Positions 25,195 through 33,454 of a DNA stretch of 64,000 nucleotides are shown here, piece by piece; positions within the stretch are counted from its first letter, which is position 1, and every line of letters starts with the position of its first letter. The position numbers and the translations under genes were made by a program. This DNA is from Sinomonas terrae (GTDB taxonomy: Bacteria > Actinomycetota > Actinomycetes > Actinomycetales > Micrococcaceae), in NCBI RefSeq assembly GCF_022539255.1, contig NZ_JAKZBV010000001.1, positions 310,001-374,000 on the forward strand, in the 5' to 3' direction. The notes under the pieces were generated by a model. That model was not told the DNA's origin. It worked only from the letters and a program-made list of their open reading frames with translations, and ran no database searches.

Positions 25195-26441
25195 CTGAAG
25201 CATTTGTATACGACGCGATCCGCACGCCGTTCGGCAAGTTCGGCGGTGGCCTCGCCGGTGTCCGGCCCGACGATCTGGCCGCGCACGTTGTCCGCGCCAT
25301 CGTCGGCCGGGCCCCGGGCCTCACCGCTGAGGCTCTGGAGGGCACCGACGGCAAGCACAGCGCGGTCGACGAGGTCATCTTCGGCAACGCGAACGGTGCT
25401 GGCGAGGAGAACCGGAACGTTGCCCGCATGGCCACGCTCCTCGCGGGCCTCCCGACGTCGATCCCGGGCACGACCGTGAACCGGCTATGCGGTTCGTCGC
25501 TCGACGCCGCGATGATTGCCTCGCGCCAGATCGCGGTGGGCGACGCCGACGTCGTCCTCGTGGGTGGCGTCGAGTCGATGAGCCGCGCGCCCTGGGTGCG
25601 CCCGAAGACCGAGAAGCCGTACCCAGCTGGCGATATGAAGCTCTCCTCGACCACGCTCGGCTGGCGGCTCGTGAACCCGAACATGCCCTCGGAATGGACC
25701 GTCTCCCTCGGCGAGGCGACCGAGCAGCTGCGCGAGCGGCACGCCATCGGCCGCGACCGGCAGGACCTGTTCGCCGCGCGCTCGCACAACCTCTCGGACA
25801 AGGCGTGGAACGAGGGCTTCTACGACGAGCTCGTCGTCCCTGTGCCCGGCACGGATCTCACCCGTGACGAGGGCATCCGCCCGGGCTCGAGCGCGGAGAA
25901 GCTCGCGGGCCTCAAGACGGTCTTCCGCCCGGACAACGGCGACCGCTCCGGCTCGACGAAGGGCGGCACCGTGACCGCGGGCAACGCCTCGCCGCTCTCC
26001 GATGGCGCGTCCGCCGTCCTGCTCGGCTCCGAGGCTGCGGCCGGCACGCTCGGCCTCGAGCCCATCGCCCGGATCGCGGGCCGCGGGGCGGCAGCGAACG
26101 AGCCGCAGTTCTTCGGCTTCGCCCCGGTCGAGGCCGCGAACCGCGCCCTCGCGAAGGCGGGAATCACGTGGGACCAGGTCGGCGCCGTCGAGCTCAACGA
26201 GGCGTTCGCAGCGCAGTCGCTCGCGTGCCTCGACGCGTGGAAGGTCGACCCCGAGATCGTCAACCAGCACGGCGGCGCGATCGCGATGGGCCACCCGCTC
26301 GGCGCGTCCGGCGGTCGCATCCTCGGCACGCTCGCCCGCAGCCTGCAGCGCAGCGGAGAGCGCTGGGGCGTGGCGGCCATCTGCATCGGTGTGGGGCAGG
26401 GGCTCGCGGTGGTGCTTGAGAACGTCGCGGCTGCCAAGTAA
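25191..26441 (+). CDS. pcaF: 3-oxoadipyl-CoA thiolase
   Basis: This 416-residue thiolase has the nucleophilic cysteine in NRLCGSSLDA, the NEAFA motif, the histidine in GGAIAMGHPLGASG and the second cysteine in CIGVGQG. It cleaves 3-oxoadipyl-CoA to succinyl-CoA and acetyl-CoA, the last step of the pathway. The GTG start overlaps the pcaL stop (GTGA), which indicates translational coupling. A general acetyl-CoA acetyltransferase is the alternative, but the context makes PcaF far more likely. Confidence 0.93.
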   Translation: MTEAFVYDAIRTPFGKFGGGLAGVRPDDLAAHVVRAIVGRAPGLTAEALEGTDGKHSAVDEVIFGNANGAGEENRNVARMATLLAGLPTSIPGTTVNRLCGSSLDAAMIASRQIAVGDADVVLVGGVESMSRAPWVRPKTEKPYPAGDMKLSSTTLGWRLVNPNMPSEWTVSLGEATEQLRERHAIGRDRQDLFAARSHNLSDKAWNEGFYDELVVPVPGTDLTRDEGIRPGSSAEKLAGLKTVFRPDNGDRSGSTKGGTVTAGNASPLSDGASAVLLGSEAAAGTLGLEPIARIAGRGAAANEPQFFGFAPVEAANRALAKAGITWDQVGAVELNEAFAAQSLACLDAWKVDPEIVNQHGGAIAMGHPLGASGGRILGTLARSLQRSGERWGVAAICIGVGQGLAVVLENVAAAK

Positions 26442-26452
26442 GGACGGAAGAG

Positions 26453-27112
26453 ATGCTGGAATTCAAGGAGACCGTCGCCGAGGCCGTTGCCGGCGTTCAG
26501 GACGGCTCGACGGTCATGATCGGCGGCTTCGGCAACGCAGGGCAGCCGTTCGAGCTCATCGACGCCCTGCTGCAGAGCGGGGCAACAGGCCTCACCGTGG
26601 TCAACAACAACGCCGGGCAGGCCGACGAGGGCCTCGCGCTCCTCATCAAGGAGGGCCGGGTGCGGAAGATGATCTGCTCCTTCCCCCGGCAGAGCGACTC
26701 GTGGCACTTCGACGCGAAGTACCGAGCGGGGGAGATCGAGCTCGAACTCGTCCCGCAGGGCAACCTCGCCGAGCGCATTCGGGCGGCGGGCGCGGGGATC
26801 GGCGGCTTCTTCACGCCGACCGGCTACGGCACCATGCTCGCCGAGGGCAAGGAGACTCGCTTCCTCGACGGCAAGTGGCAGGTCTTCGAAACGCCGATCC
26901 ACGCAGATGTCGCCCTCATCAAGGCGCTCAAGGCGGACGGCAAGGGCAACCTCGTCTACCGCAAGACGGCGCGGAACTTCGGGCCCATCATGGCCGCGGC
27001 TGCGAAGCAGACCATCGCGCAGGTGTCCGAGATCGTGCCCATTGGCAGTCTGGACCCCGAGAACGTCGTCACGCCGGGCATCTACGTCAACACGATCGTG
27101 AAGGTGGGCTGA
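26453..27112 (+). CDS. pcaI: 3-oxoadipate CoA-transferase subunit A
   Basis: This 219-residue protein is the alpha subunit of a class I CoA transferase, with VMIGGFGNAGQPFELIDAL near the N-terminus and GGFFTPTGYGT in the middle. With PcaJ it moves CoA from succinyl-CoA to 3-oxoadipate. The ATG has GGAAGAG upstream. It sits between pcaF and pcaJ with gaps of 11 and 3 bases. Acetoacetate transferases (ScoA) are close relatives; the operon decides the name. Confidence 0.93.
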   Translation: MLEFKETVAEAVAGVQDGSTVMIGGFGNAGQPFELIDALLQSGATGLTVVNNNAGQADEGLALLIKEGRVRKMICSFPRQSDSWHFDAKYRAGEIELELVPQGNLAERIRAAGAGIGGFFTPTGYGTMLAEGKETRFLDGKWQVFETPIHADVALIKALKADGKGNLVYRKTARNFGPIMAAAAKQTIAQVSEIVPIGSLDPENVVTPGIYVNTIVKVG

Positions 27113-27115
27113 ATC

Positions 27116-27790
27116 ATGGCTGAGACCTCGATTTCCTCTGTGCACAAGACCAGCGATGCACCCCTCGGCCGCGACGACCTCGCGCGGCTCGTGGCCCGGG
27201 ACATCGCCCCCGGATCGTTCGTGAACCTCGGCATCGGCCAGCCGACCCTGGTCTCGAACTATCTCACCGAGGAGCAGAACATCACGCTCCACACGGAGAA
27301 CGGGATGCTCGGCATGGGCCCGGAGGCGAAGGGCGACGAGATCGACCCGGACCTCATCAACGCGGGCAAGATTCCCGTGACCGAACTCCCCGGGGCGAGC
27401 TACTTCCACCACGCCGACTCGTTCGGGATGATGCGCGGCGGGCACCTCGACGTGTGCGTGCTCGGCGCGTTCCAGGTCTCCGCGACCGGCGACCTCGCGA
27501 ACTGGCACACCGGCGCGCCCGACGCGATTCCCGCCGTCGGCGGCGCAATGGACCTCGCGACCGGCGCCAAGGACGTGTATGTCATGATGACTCTGCTCAC
27601 GAAGGACGGGAAGTCCAAGCTCGTCCCCGAGTGCACGTACCCGATCACGGGCGTCGGCTGCGTGACGCGGGTCTACACGGACAAGGCGGTCTTCCTCATC
27701 ACGGACGACGGTGTGCGGGTGCGGGAGACGTTCGGCGTCACCTTCGAGGAGCTCGAGAAGCTCATGGACGTCCCGCTGCTCGCGGTCTGA
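27116..27790 (+). CDS. pcaJ: 3-oxoadipate CoA-transferase subunit B
   Basis: This 224-residue beta subunit carries the active-site glutamate in HTENGMLGMGP, which forms the glutamyl-CoA thioester in this family, and NLGIGQPTLV near the N-terminus. It works with PcaI. It begins three bases after the pcaI stop. The arrangement pcaF-I-J is the downstream half of the beta-ketoadipate pathway. Confidence 0.93.
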   Translation: MAETSISSVHKTSDAPLGRDDLARLVARDIAPGSFVNLGIGQPTLVSNYLTEEQNITLHTENGMLGMGPEAKGDEIDPDLINAGKIPVTELPGASYFHHADSFGMMRGGHLDVCVLGAFQVSATGDLANWHTGAPDAIPAVGGAMDLATGAKDVYVMMTLLTKDGKSKLVPECTYPITGVGCVTRVYTDKAVFLITDDGVRVRETFGVTFEELEKLMDVPLLAV

Positions 27791-27817
27791 GCACATAGTG
27801 TTGCGAGGTGAACGGTG

Positions 27818-28615
27818 ATGGGTGAGACGGTAGCGGCGCCCGGCGATCAGTTCGTGCAGTCGCTCGCGCGGGGACTCGCTGTCGTCCGCGCGTTCGACGC
27901 CGAGCATCAGGAGATGACGCTCTCCCAAGTCGCCGCCCGGACCGATCTCACCCGCGCGACGGCCCGGAGATTCCTGCACACGCTCGTCGAGCTGGGCTAC
28001 GTGCGTACGGACGGGCGTCTGTTCGAGCTCACGCCCCTCGTCCTGCAACTCGGGTACGCGTACCTCTCCGGCCAGCGGCTGCCCGAGCTCGCGCAGCCGT
28101 TCCTCGAGGACCTCTCGCATCGCGAGGGCGAATCCACATCGATGGCGATCCTCGACGGGACGGACATCGTGTACCTCGCGCGGATCCACACGCGGCGCAT
28201 CATCTCGGTGGGGATCTCGCCCGGGACCCGTTTCCCGGCGCACGCCACGTCGATGGGTCGGGTCCTGCTCGCGGCCCTCTCACCCGCCGACCTCGATGCA
28301 TACTTCGCCGCCGCACGTCTCGACGCACTCACACCCCGCACCCTCACGTCGCGCGAGGCGATAGAAGCGGAGCTGGCGAGGGTGCGGGCGCAGGGATACG
28401 CCGTGGTCGACCAGGAGCTCGAGGTGGGGCTGCGTTCGCTGGCCGTGCCTGTCCTCGCGGCAGACGGCCGGACGCTCGCGGCGATCAACCTCGCCCTGTC
28501 CGCTCGACTCGAGGAGAGCGAGGATCGCGACGCGGACGTGCAGCGCCTCGTTCCAGAGCTGCGGAAGACGGCGGCCGGAATCGCGGATGCGGCGCGGGCC
28601 GCAGGGGTAGCCTAG
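27818..28615 (+). CDS. pcaR: IclR-family regulator of the pca operon
   Basis: This 265-residue protein has an N-terminal winged helix (LSQVAARTDLTRATARRFLHTL) and an IclR effector domain with GTRFPAHATSMGRVLLA and the segment RAQGYAVVDQELEVGLRSLAVPV. In other bacteria PcaR binds 3-oxoadipate and activates the pca genes. Being the last gene of the operon it would be induced together with its targets. The ATG at 27818 is preferred over the adjacent GTG by spacing to GAGGTG. It is a candidate for binding one of the dyads before pcaH. Confidence 0.88.
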   Translation: MGETVAAPGDQFVQSLARGLAVVRAFDAEHQEMTLSQVAARTDLTRATARRFLHTLVELGYVRTDGRLFELTPLVLQLGYAYLSGQRLPELAQPFLEDLSHREGESTSMAILDGTDIVYLARIHTRRIISVGISPGTRFPAHATSMGRVLLAALSPADLDAYFAAARLDALTPRTLTSREAIEAELARVRAQGYAVVDQELEVGLRSLAVPVLAADGRTLAAINLALSARLEESEDRDADVQRLVPELRKTAAGIADAARAAGVA

Positions 28616-28619
28616 GGCG

Positions 28620-28740
28620 CTGCCCGTCTCCTCGCGCTCCGGCCCACTTCTGTCCGCTGGACCCCGCAACACGCCGACGATTTCCCGGCGACACGGTTTT
28701 GGCGGCGCAGAAACGGGCTGGAGCGCGGCGGATCGGCGCC
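28620..28740. repeat. Dispersed intergenic repeat (family B), copy 2
   Basis: CGGGCTGGAGCGCGG (28714-28728) is the exact reverse complement of 20739-20753. The rest aligns loosely with copies near 20690 and 51530, with an inner CACGCCG...CGGCGACACGG. It lies between the convergent pcaR gene and the hypothetical gene to its right and may also end transcription. Confidence 0.5.
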
Positions 28741-28750
28741 GGCGGCAGGA

Positions 28751-29281
28751 TCAGGCGAGCCGCAGGAACGTGTCGAGGATCCGGAACGCGTTCTCTGCCC
28801 GCCGGAGCGGGTTCGGCCGCTCCTGGAGCCGGTCGAGCAGACTCCCGTTGTGGCTGAGCCGTCGGCGCGCGCGGCTCAGCGCGGACCGGGCCACGGTGAC
28901 ATCGCCCGGGTGGCGCAGGATCGGCTGCGTCACCCCCTGCATGGAGCGGAGGCCTACTGCCAGAGCGTTCGCCTCCTTCTGGCGACCGGCTGCCCGGTGC
29001 CGGCGGAGTTCGTCGGCGAACTCGTCCCACACCTTGCTCGCGGCGATGCGGGCTACTTCCGTTCGAGCCTCGCTGTCGCTGAGGCCTTGTCCGACGAGCA
29101 CGAGCCGGAGCCTCTCCCAGCGGGAGACCAGGTCGTCATCGACCGGCGGCTGCGGGGGAACGTCGTGGGATGGCTGGTGATTCGAAGGGTGTGCCCGAAG
29201 CGAGCGCGAGCGGGAGGTTTCTTCTTCCGAGGGCAGTGCATGGAGTCGGGGACGAACAGTGGCGGGGGTGTCGGCGAACAT
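28751..29281 (-). CDS. Hypothetical helical protein beside DevR-like boxes
   Basis: I do not recognise this 176-residue protein. It is mostly helical and charged after a disordered proline-rich N-terminus. Its core runs SRWERLRLVLVGQGLSDSEA to LRRHRAAGRQKEANALAVGL and ends NAFRILDTFLRLA. No signal peptide or membrane segment is seen. The ATG at 29281 has AAAGGAAA upstream, which supports translation. It is divergent from the response regulator gene, and the DevR-like box at 29461 could control both. Confidence 0.55.
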   Translation of the reverse strand: MFADTPATVRPRLHALPSEEETSRSRSLRAHPSNHQPSHDVPPQPPVDDDLVSRWERLRLVLVGQGLSDSEARTEVARIAASKVWDEFADELRRHRAAGRQKEANALAVGLRSMQGVTQPILRHPGDVTVARSALSRARRRLSHNGSLLDRLQERPNPLRRAENAFRILDTFLRLA

Positions 29282-29460
29282 GCCGTTTCCTTTCCACGGC
29301 CGCTACCGTCAGTGGGCGGCCAAAACTACATCGATCTGTCCGCGGGAACCGCTGCCTGATTCCCAGCTAAGGGGCGGACGGTGCATCCTTCGGCCTCGCA
29401 ATCTGAGGACCCGGGCGGGACAGCACCTCCATCAGGATCGCCGATGTGACCTCGCGCACT

Positions 29461-29480
29461 ATAGGGCTAAAAGTCCCTAT
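29461..29480. promoter_or_regulatory. DevR/DosR-box-like palindrome
   Basis: ATAGGGCTAAAAGTCCCTAT has arms ATAGGG and CCCTAT around an AAAAGT centre. It resembles the mycobacterial DevR box (GGGACTTNNGTCCC) as I remember it, with one base different in the left half. It lies between the divergent hypothetical gene and the response regulator gene, 219 bases from the latter. Confidence 0.65.
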
Positions 29481-29547
29481 TCGGCGTGATTGAGGTGAAT
29501 TTCGGCGAGTTGGGGCCCATCGGGGCCGCGCGGACGACGCCGACCAC

Positions 29548-29563
29548 TGACTTTGGTCCCTAG
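29548..29563. promoter_or_regulatory. Second, weaker DevR-box-like site
   Basis: The stretch TGACTTTGGTCCCTA keeps the ACTTTNGTCCC half of a DevR box while the left GGG is lost. It lies 68 bases after the first site and about 136 bases before the response regulator start. Paired boxes of unequal strength are usual in DevR promoters. Confidence 0.45.
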
Positions 29564-29698
29564 CCTTCGCTGCTCGCTCGGTTCCAGACTGAGAGCTTGC
29601 TGCTCGGTGAAGGGCCTGGAAGCCCCTCGCCGTGCGCTCGCGCGTGGGGGCGTTGCGAAGCAAGGGGAGTCATCGAAGCGATGGGAGACGGTCTCGGC

Positions 29699-30364
29699 AT
29701 GACAACAACAGCAGTGGAGGACACGCGCATCGACGCGATCCGCGTGTTCATCCTGGATGACCACGAGCTCGTGCGTCAGGGTCTCCGCGACCTGCTCGAA
29801 CACGAGGGGATGGACATCGTGGGGGAGAGCGATTCCGCCCACGAGGCGGGCCGCCGCATCCCGGCCTTGAAGCCTGACGTCGCCGTGCTGGACGGGCGGC
29901 TGTCCGATGGCACCGGGATCGAGGTCTGCCGCGAGGTGCGCTCGGTAGACCCCCGGATCCGCTGCCTCATCCTCACGAGCTACGACGACGACCAAGCCCT
30001 CCGTGCCGCGATTCTGGCAGGCGCGTCAGGCTATGTCCTCAAGCAGATCCGCAGCCATGATCTCGCCAACGCGATTCGGCGAGCGGCCAAGGGCGAATCC
30101 CTCTTCGACCCGATCCTGCGGGACGCCGCGCTTAGGGGGATCGTCGCCGGCGGAATGCCCGACCCGCGGCTGGACGTCCTGAGCCCGCAAGAGCGCCGAG
30201 TCCTTGAGCTCATCGGCCACGGCCTGACGAACCGTCAGATCGGCGAGGAGCTCCGGCTCGCGGAGAAGACGGTCAAGAACTACGTCTCGTCGATGCTCGC
30301 GAAGCTCGGCTTCGAGCGCCGTACGCAGGCGGCCCTGTACCTGACCCAAACGGGGCAGGCATAA
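29699..30364 (+). CDS. NarL-family response regulator, DosR/DevR-like
   Basis: This 221-residue regulator has a receiver domain (IRVFILDDHELVRQGLRDLL, the phosphoacceptor aspartate in AVLDGRLSDG, and LTSYDDD) and a LuxR-type helix-turn-helix (LSPQERRVLELIGHGLTNRQIGEELRLAEKTVKNYVSSML). Both parts read like the hypoxia/dormancy regulator DosR. The gene is convergent with a DosS-like kinase across a 44-base hairpin, and DevR-like boxes lie upstream. It would control a low-oxygen or redox-stress regulon. An ATG at 29681 is an alternative start. Confidence 0.85.
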   Translation: MTTTAVEDTRIDAIRVFILDDHELVRQGLRDLLEHEGMDIVGESDSAHEAGRRIPALKPDVAVLDGRLSDGTGIEVCREVRSVDPRIRCLILTSYDDDQALRAAILAGASGYVLKQIRSHDLANAIRRAAKGESLFDPILRDAALRGIVAGGMPDPRLDVLSPQERRVLELIGHGLTNRQIGEELRLAEKTVKNYVSSMLAKLGFERRTQAALYLTQTGQA

Positions 30365-30408
30365 GCCGGGCCTGCTCCGCCTGGTCGGCCTGCTCTGCCT
30401 AGCCCGGC
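30365..30408. terminator. Hairpin between convergent regulator and kinase genes
   Basis: GCCGGGC (30365-30371) and GCCCGGC (30402-30408) are exact inverted copies that fill the whole gap between the two convergent genes. The loop holds CCTGCTC-type repeats. It probably terminates transcription from both sides. Confidence 0.55.
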
Positions 30409-32103
30409 CTACTCCGGGAGCGGGACTCGCCAGGTGATCTTCGTCCCCTCGCCGAGGGCGCTCTCGAACACGCTCGTCCCGCCGAGGGAAGCAGCCCGGT
30501 GCTCCATGTTCGCGAGGCCGCTCAGGCGCTCGGGATCTGCGAACCCCTGCCCGTCGTCCTCGATGATCACCTCGAGCGACGCGTCGTCGCTCGTGACAGA
30601 GACGCTCACTCCTTGGGCCCCTGAGTGCCGCACCGCATTGCTCACGGCCTCGGAGACGACGGCGAGGAGCTGGCGGGCGATGGGCCCGGGGACCTCGTCG
30701 ATGCGGCCAGCAACGCTGATCCGTGGCCGGATCGGCGAGTTCAGGAGCCCCTCCTGCACAGTGTTCAGGAGGGTGCGCGAGAACGATTCGTCCTCTTCCT
30801 CCTCCGCCCGCAGTGAGTAGATGGTGTTCCGCAGCTCCCGGATGGTCTCGTCCAGCTCCTCGGTGACCTTGGTAATGCGGGCCTCGGCGGTGGGATCGGT
30901 CGTGAAGCGCCGCAGGTTCTGAACGCTGAGCCCGGCGGCGAAGAGCCTCTGGATCACCAGGTCGTGGAGATCCTGGGCGATGCGATCCCGGTCGACCGAG
31001 AGCAGCGCGTGTTCGCGCTGGCGGTTGGCACGGTTGAGGTCCAGGGCGAGCCCGACATGGGAGCCGAACACTGCCGAGGAGTCGAGGTCCGACGGCGGGT
31101 AGGGGCCAGTGCCCTCGCCCCGGGCCAGGATGAGAAGCCGGTTCCCCATCCCGCTGTGGCCGAGCGGCACGGCAAGGATCTCGCCGAGCTTCTCGGCACC
31201 TTCCGGCCCGAAAACCTCCTCGGCGTCGCCGATGATGACCGGTTTGCCCTGTTCGTCGACCTGTTGGAGGGCGGGGGAGAAGGGGATGTCTTCCCCTGCG
31301 AGCAAGGCCAGGGCGCCGACGGCGGTGCGCACCTCGAGGTGGTCATCGCCGGGCCGGGCGATGACCGCGAGCACCGAATCGCTCGCGTGGAGGGCTCGTT
31401 CGGCGACGAGGTCGAGATCGGCGGAGGCGTCGAGTTCGACCGTCACGTCGGCGCCGGAGACCGCCCCGCCGGGGGCGATGAGGGTCGTGCTGGCTTCCAT
31501 GCTCGCCTCGAGCCACCGCTGCCGCCGTCGGCTGTCGTCGTAGAGCCGCGCATTCTGGATGGCGACGCCGGCCGCCGCGGCGAAGGCCGTCGCGAGCTCT
31601 TCGTCCTCGACCGAGAAGTCCTCCCCGTCCTCCTTCTCCGTCAGGTACAGGTTGCCGAAGACGGCGTCCCGGACCCGGATGGGGACCTCGAGAAGCGTGT
31701 GGAGCGGCGGGTTGTCCGCGGGGAATGCGGCCGAGACCGGAAGTTCGCGGAGATCGTGGAGGCGCACGGGCCGGGGGCTGTGCAGGAGGTCGCCGAGAGC
31801 TCCTTCCCCCGAGGTGAGCTCGCGGAGAAGCTGGGCCGTCTCCTCGTCGGTCCCCGCTGTGACGAAGTGGCTGAGCGTCTGGCCGTCAGCTATGACCCCA
31901 AGGGCGCCGTACCTGGCGCCGACAAGGGCGCGGGCGGATTCCACGACCCGCTCGAGAACAGACTGGAGGGCCAGATCCTCGGCGATCGAGACGACCGCGG
32001 AGAGCAGGCCGTTCATGTGCTCCTGCAGGCGCATGAGTTCCTCGGCGCGGGAAACGAACTCGCGGAGCAGGCCTTGAAGGCGGCGGGGTAGACGGTCCGG
32101 CAT
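30409..32103 (-). CDS. GAF-domain sensor histidine kinase, DosS/DevS-like
   Basis: This 564-residue cytoplasmic kinase has two GAF domains (about 40-195 and 215-360), a HisKA_3 dimerisation helix with the phospho-histidine in DRIAQDLHDLVIQRLFAAGL, and an HATPase with EDDGQGFADPERL. There are no membrane segments. The first GAF reads PPLHTLLEVPIRVRDAVFGNLYLTEK; H135 of this stretch may correspond to the haem-ligating histidine of DosS, which is from memory and untested. It probably senses O2, NO or CO and phosphorylates the regulator encoded convergently. The ATG at 32103 begins the conserved MPDRLPRRLQ. Confidence 0.87.
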   Translation of the reverse strand: MPDRLPRRLQGLLREFVSRAEELMRLQEHMNGLLSAVVSIAEDLALQSVLERVVESARALVGARYGALGVIADGQTLSHFVTAGTDEETAQLLRELTSGEGALGDLLHSPRPVRLHDLRELPVSAAFPADNPPLHTLLEVPIRVRDAVFGNLYLTEKEDGEDFSVEDEELATAFAAAAGVAIQNARLYDDSRRRQRWLEASMEASTTLIAPGGAVSGADVTVELDASADLDLVAERALHASDSVLAVIARPGDDHLEVRTAVGALALLAGEDIPFSPALQQVDEQGKPVIIGDAEEVFGPEGAEKLGEILAVPLGHSGMGNRLLILARGEGTGPYPPSDLDSSAVFGSHVGLALDLNRANRQREHALLSVDRDRIAQDLHDLVIQRLFAAGLSVQNLRRFTTDPTAEARITKVTEELDETIRELRNTIYSLRAEEEEDESFSRTLLNTVQEGLLNSPIRPRISVAGRIDEVPGPIARQLLAVVSEAVSNAVRHSGAQGVSVSVTSDDASLEVIIEDDGQGFADPERLSGLANMEHRAASLGGTSVFESALGEGTKITWRVPLPE

Positions 32104-32438
32104 GGCAGCAACCTCCGATTCAGTTGTCGGCTCTCACCGCTGGGAACTGCGCCGGAACGGATCGGCACAGCTCCTGACCGCGAAAGCAGGCGCCCGGTAA
32201 GGCGTCTGGGACGTCCGGCAACTGCCCGGCGGCTGCTTCACCGGGTGGCCCGAAGGCCGTTGCTTTCCATCCTCAGGTACGAACGGAACAAGACCAGTCT
32301 GGCCGAAGGGCACATCCTCGGGAAGAGTCACGCGTCAGATTTCAAGCGATTGGACAAACGTGGCGGCTCGCTTGCGCTCGGCGTGCCTGAAAGGGCAAGG
32401 TAGAAGCTTGACCTTCCATTGAATAGAAGGAACGTTCG
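32104..32438. other. Divergent promoter region, kinase / IclR
   Basis: These 335 bases separate the sensor kinase from the divergent IclR gene. The only clear site is the degenerate palindrome at 32414-32428 next to the IclR start. Nothing that codes is seen. Confidence 0.5.
32414..32428. promoter_or_regulatory. Degenerate IclR-type operator before the regulator gene
   Basis: TTCCATTGAATAGAA matches the 15-bp palindrome TTCCGTTGAACGGAA at 12 of 15 positions and keeps near symmetry. It ends ten bases before the GTG start of the IclR gene, overlapping its ribosome binding region, which would allow autorepression. Confidence 0.6.
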
Positions 32439-33194
32439 GTGGCTAATTCGAGCTCGGGGGACTCCGTCATCGACCGCGTCGTCCGCGTCCTGGAGGCGTT
32501 TCCCGAAGGCGTCAGTTCGCTTCCGCTGACCGAACTCGCCGATCGCGCGGGACTTCCCCTCACGAGTGCGCACCGCCTCGTGCGCCAGCTAGCGGATCAT
32601 CGGCTGCTCGAACAGGCCCCGGGCGGAAAGGTCCAGCTCGGCCTGCGTCTGTGGGAGCTCGTGAATCGCAACTCGCCGATCCTCCTCCTGCGGCAGGCGG
32701 CGCTCCCTTTCATGGACGACATCCATCAAGTCCTCCATCAGAATGTCAACCTCGGGGTCCTCCAGGGCGACGACGTCCTGTTCGTCGAGCGACTCTCTCG
32801 CCGAGGTTCGGTGGCGAACCGAGCGAAGGTGGCCGGGCGCATGCCGGTCCATGTCTCGTCGGCCGGGGTCGCGCTCATGTCCGGCCAGCCCCGCGCCGCG
32901 CAGAATGCCTACCTTGCGCGGTTTCGGGACCCGACGGGGAAGGTCGACGCCGACCACGTCCGGCGGCTTCTCGCGACCTCGGCGGAGAGGGGCTATGCGG
33001 AACTCGCCGGTGTTGTCGACCCGGAGACCTGGGGCATCGCTGTGCCCATCGAGGATCGCCAGCGGCGCACGGTGGCGGCGATCGGCGTCGTCGTCCCGCT
33101 CGCCGAAGTGCGCATCCACCAGATCGTGCCAGCCCTCCGCACGGCCGCCCGCGGCATCGGCCGCCAGCTCGGCACGCTCTCCCCAACCCCCTAG
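32439..33194 (+). CDS. pobR: IclR-family regulator next to pobA
   Basis: This 251-residue protein has a winged helix (SSLPLTELADRAGLPLTSAHRLVRQL) and an IclR ligand domain (GRMPVHVSSAGVALMSG, ERGYAELAGVVDPETWGIAVPI). Its position just before pobA in the same direction, and shared palindromes before both genes, argue that it controls 4-hydroxybenzoate use. IclR-type PobR proteins are known activators of pobA in other bacteria. Whether it also acts on the pca operon through the identical 15-mer there is an inference. The GTG start has GAAGGA upstream. Confidence 0.8.
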   Translation: MANSSSGDSVIDRVVRVLEAFPEGVSSLPLTELADRAGLPLTSAHRLVRQLADHRLLEQAPGGKVQLGLRLWELVNRNSPILLLRQAALPFMDDIHQVLHQNVNLGVLQGDDVLFVERLSRRGSVANRAKVAGRMPVHVSSAGVALMSGQPRAAQNAYLARFRDPTGKVDADHVRRLLATSAERGYAELAGVVDPETWGIAVPIEDRQRRTVAAIGVVVPLAEVRIHQIVPALRTAARGIGRQLGTLSPTP

Positions 33195-33247
33195 CCCCTG
33201 AACCCCCAGCCCCCTAGCCCCCGAACCCCCAGCCCCCGCCCCACCCT

Positions 33248-33340
33248 GTCGTCTCGGGTACAGATAATCCCCTGCTCAGACGTTTCGGGTACGCCAACCT
33301 CCCCTCCAGAGCATTTCGGGTACAGATAACGCCCCACATG
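33248..33340 (+). repeat. 31-bp-period repeat array, three units
   Basis: TCGGGTA occurs at 33254, 33285 and 33316, exactly 31 bases apart, each inside a partly conserved unit of the form CGTYTCGGGTACAGATAA followed by a C-rich stretch. The middle unit has drifted after TCGGGTAC. The array lies between the IclR gene and the pobA operator. The same unit recurs at 38043-38332. Confidence 0.8.
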
Positions 33341-33341
33341 G

Positions 33342-33356
33342 TTCCGTTGAACGGAA
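33342..33356. promoter_or_regulatory. IclR-type operator upstream of pobA
   Basis: TTCCGTTGAACGGAA, identical to the 15-mer before pcaH (20873-20887), lies 98 bases before the pobA start and directly after the 31-bp-period array. Confidence 0.8.
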
Positions 33357-33454
33357 AGCCGATAACGCCGTCGTCGTGATTCGGCGCACACTCGAAGTAG
33401 ACGTTCGCCGCCGCCCAAGGACGGGCGCACCGGCCGGAAGGAAGCAGAAAGCGA

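Noticed and set aside
25820..28243. An 807-residue minus-strand open frame across pcaF-pcaR
   Set aside because: It mirrors well-recognised pca genes on the plus strand and has no motif of its own.
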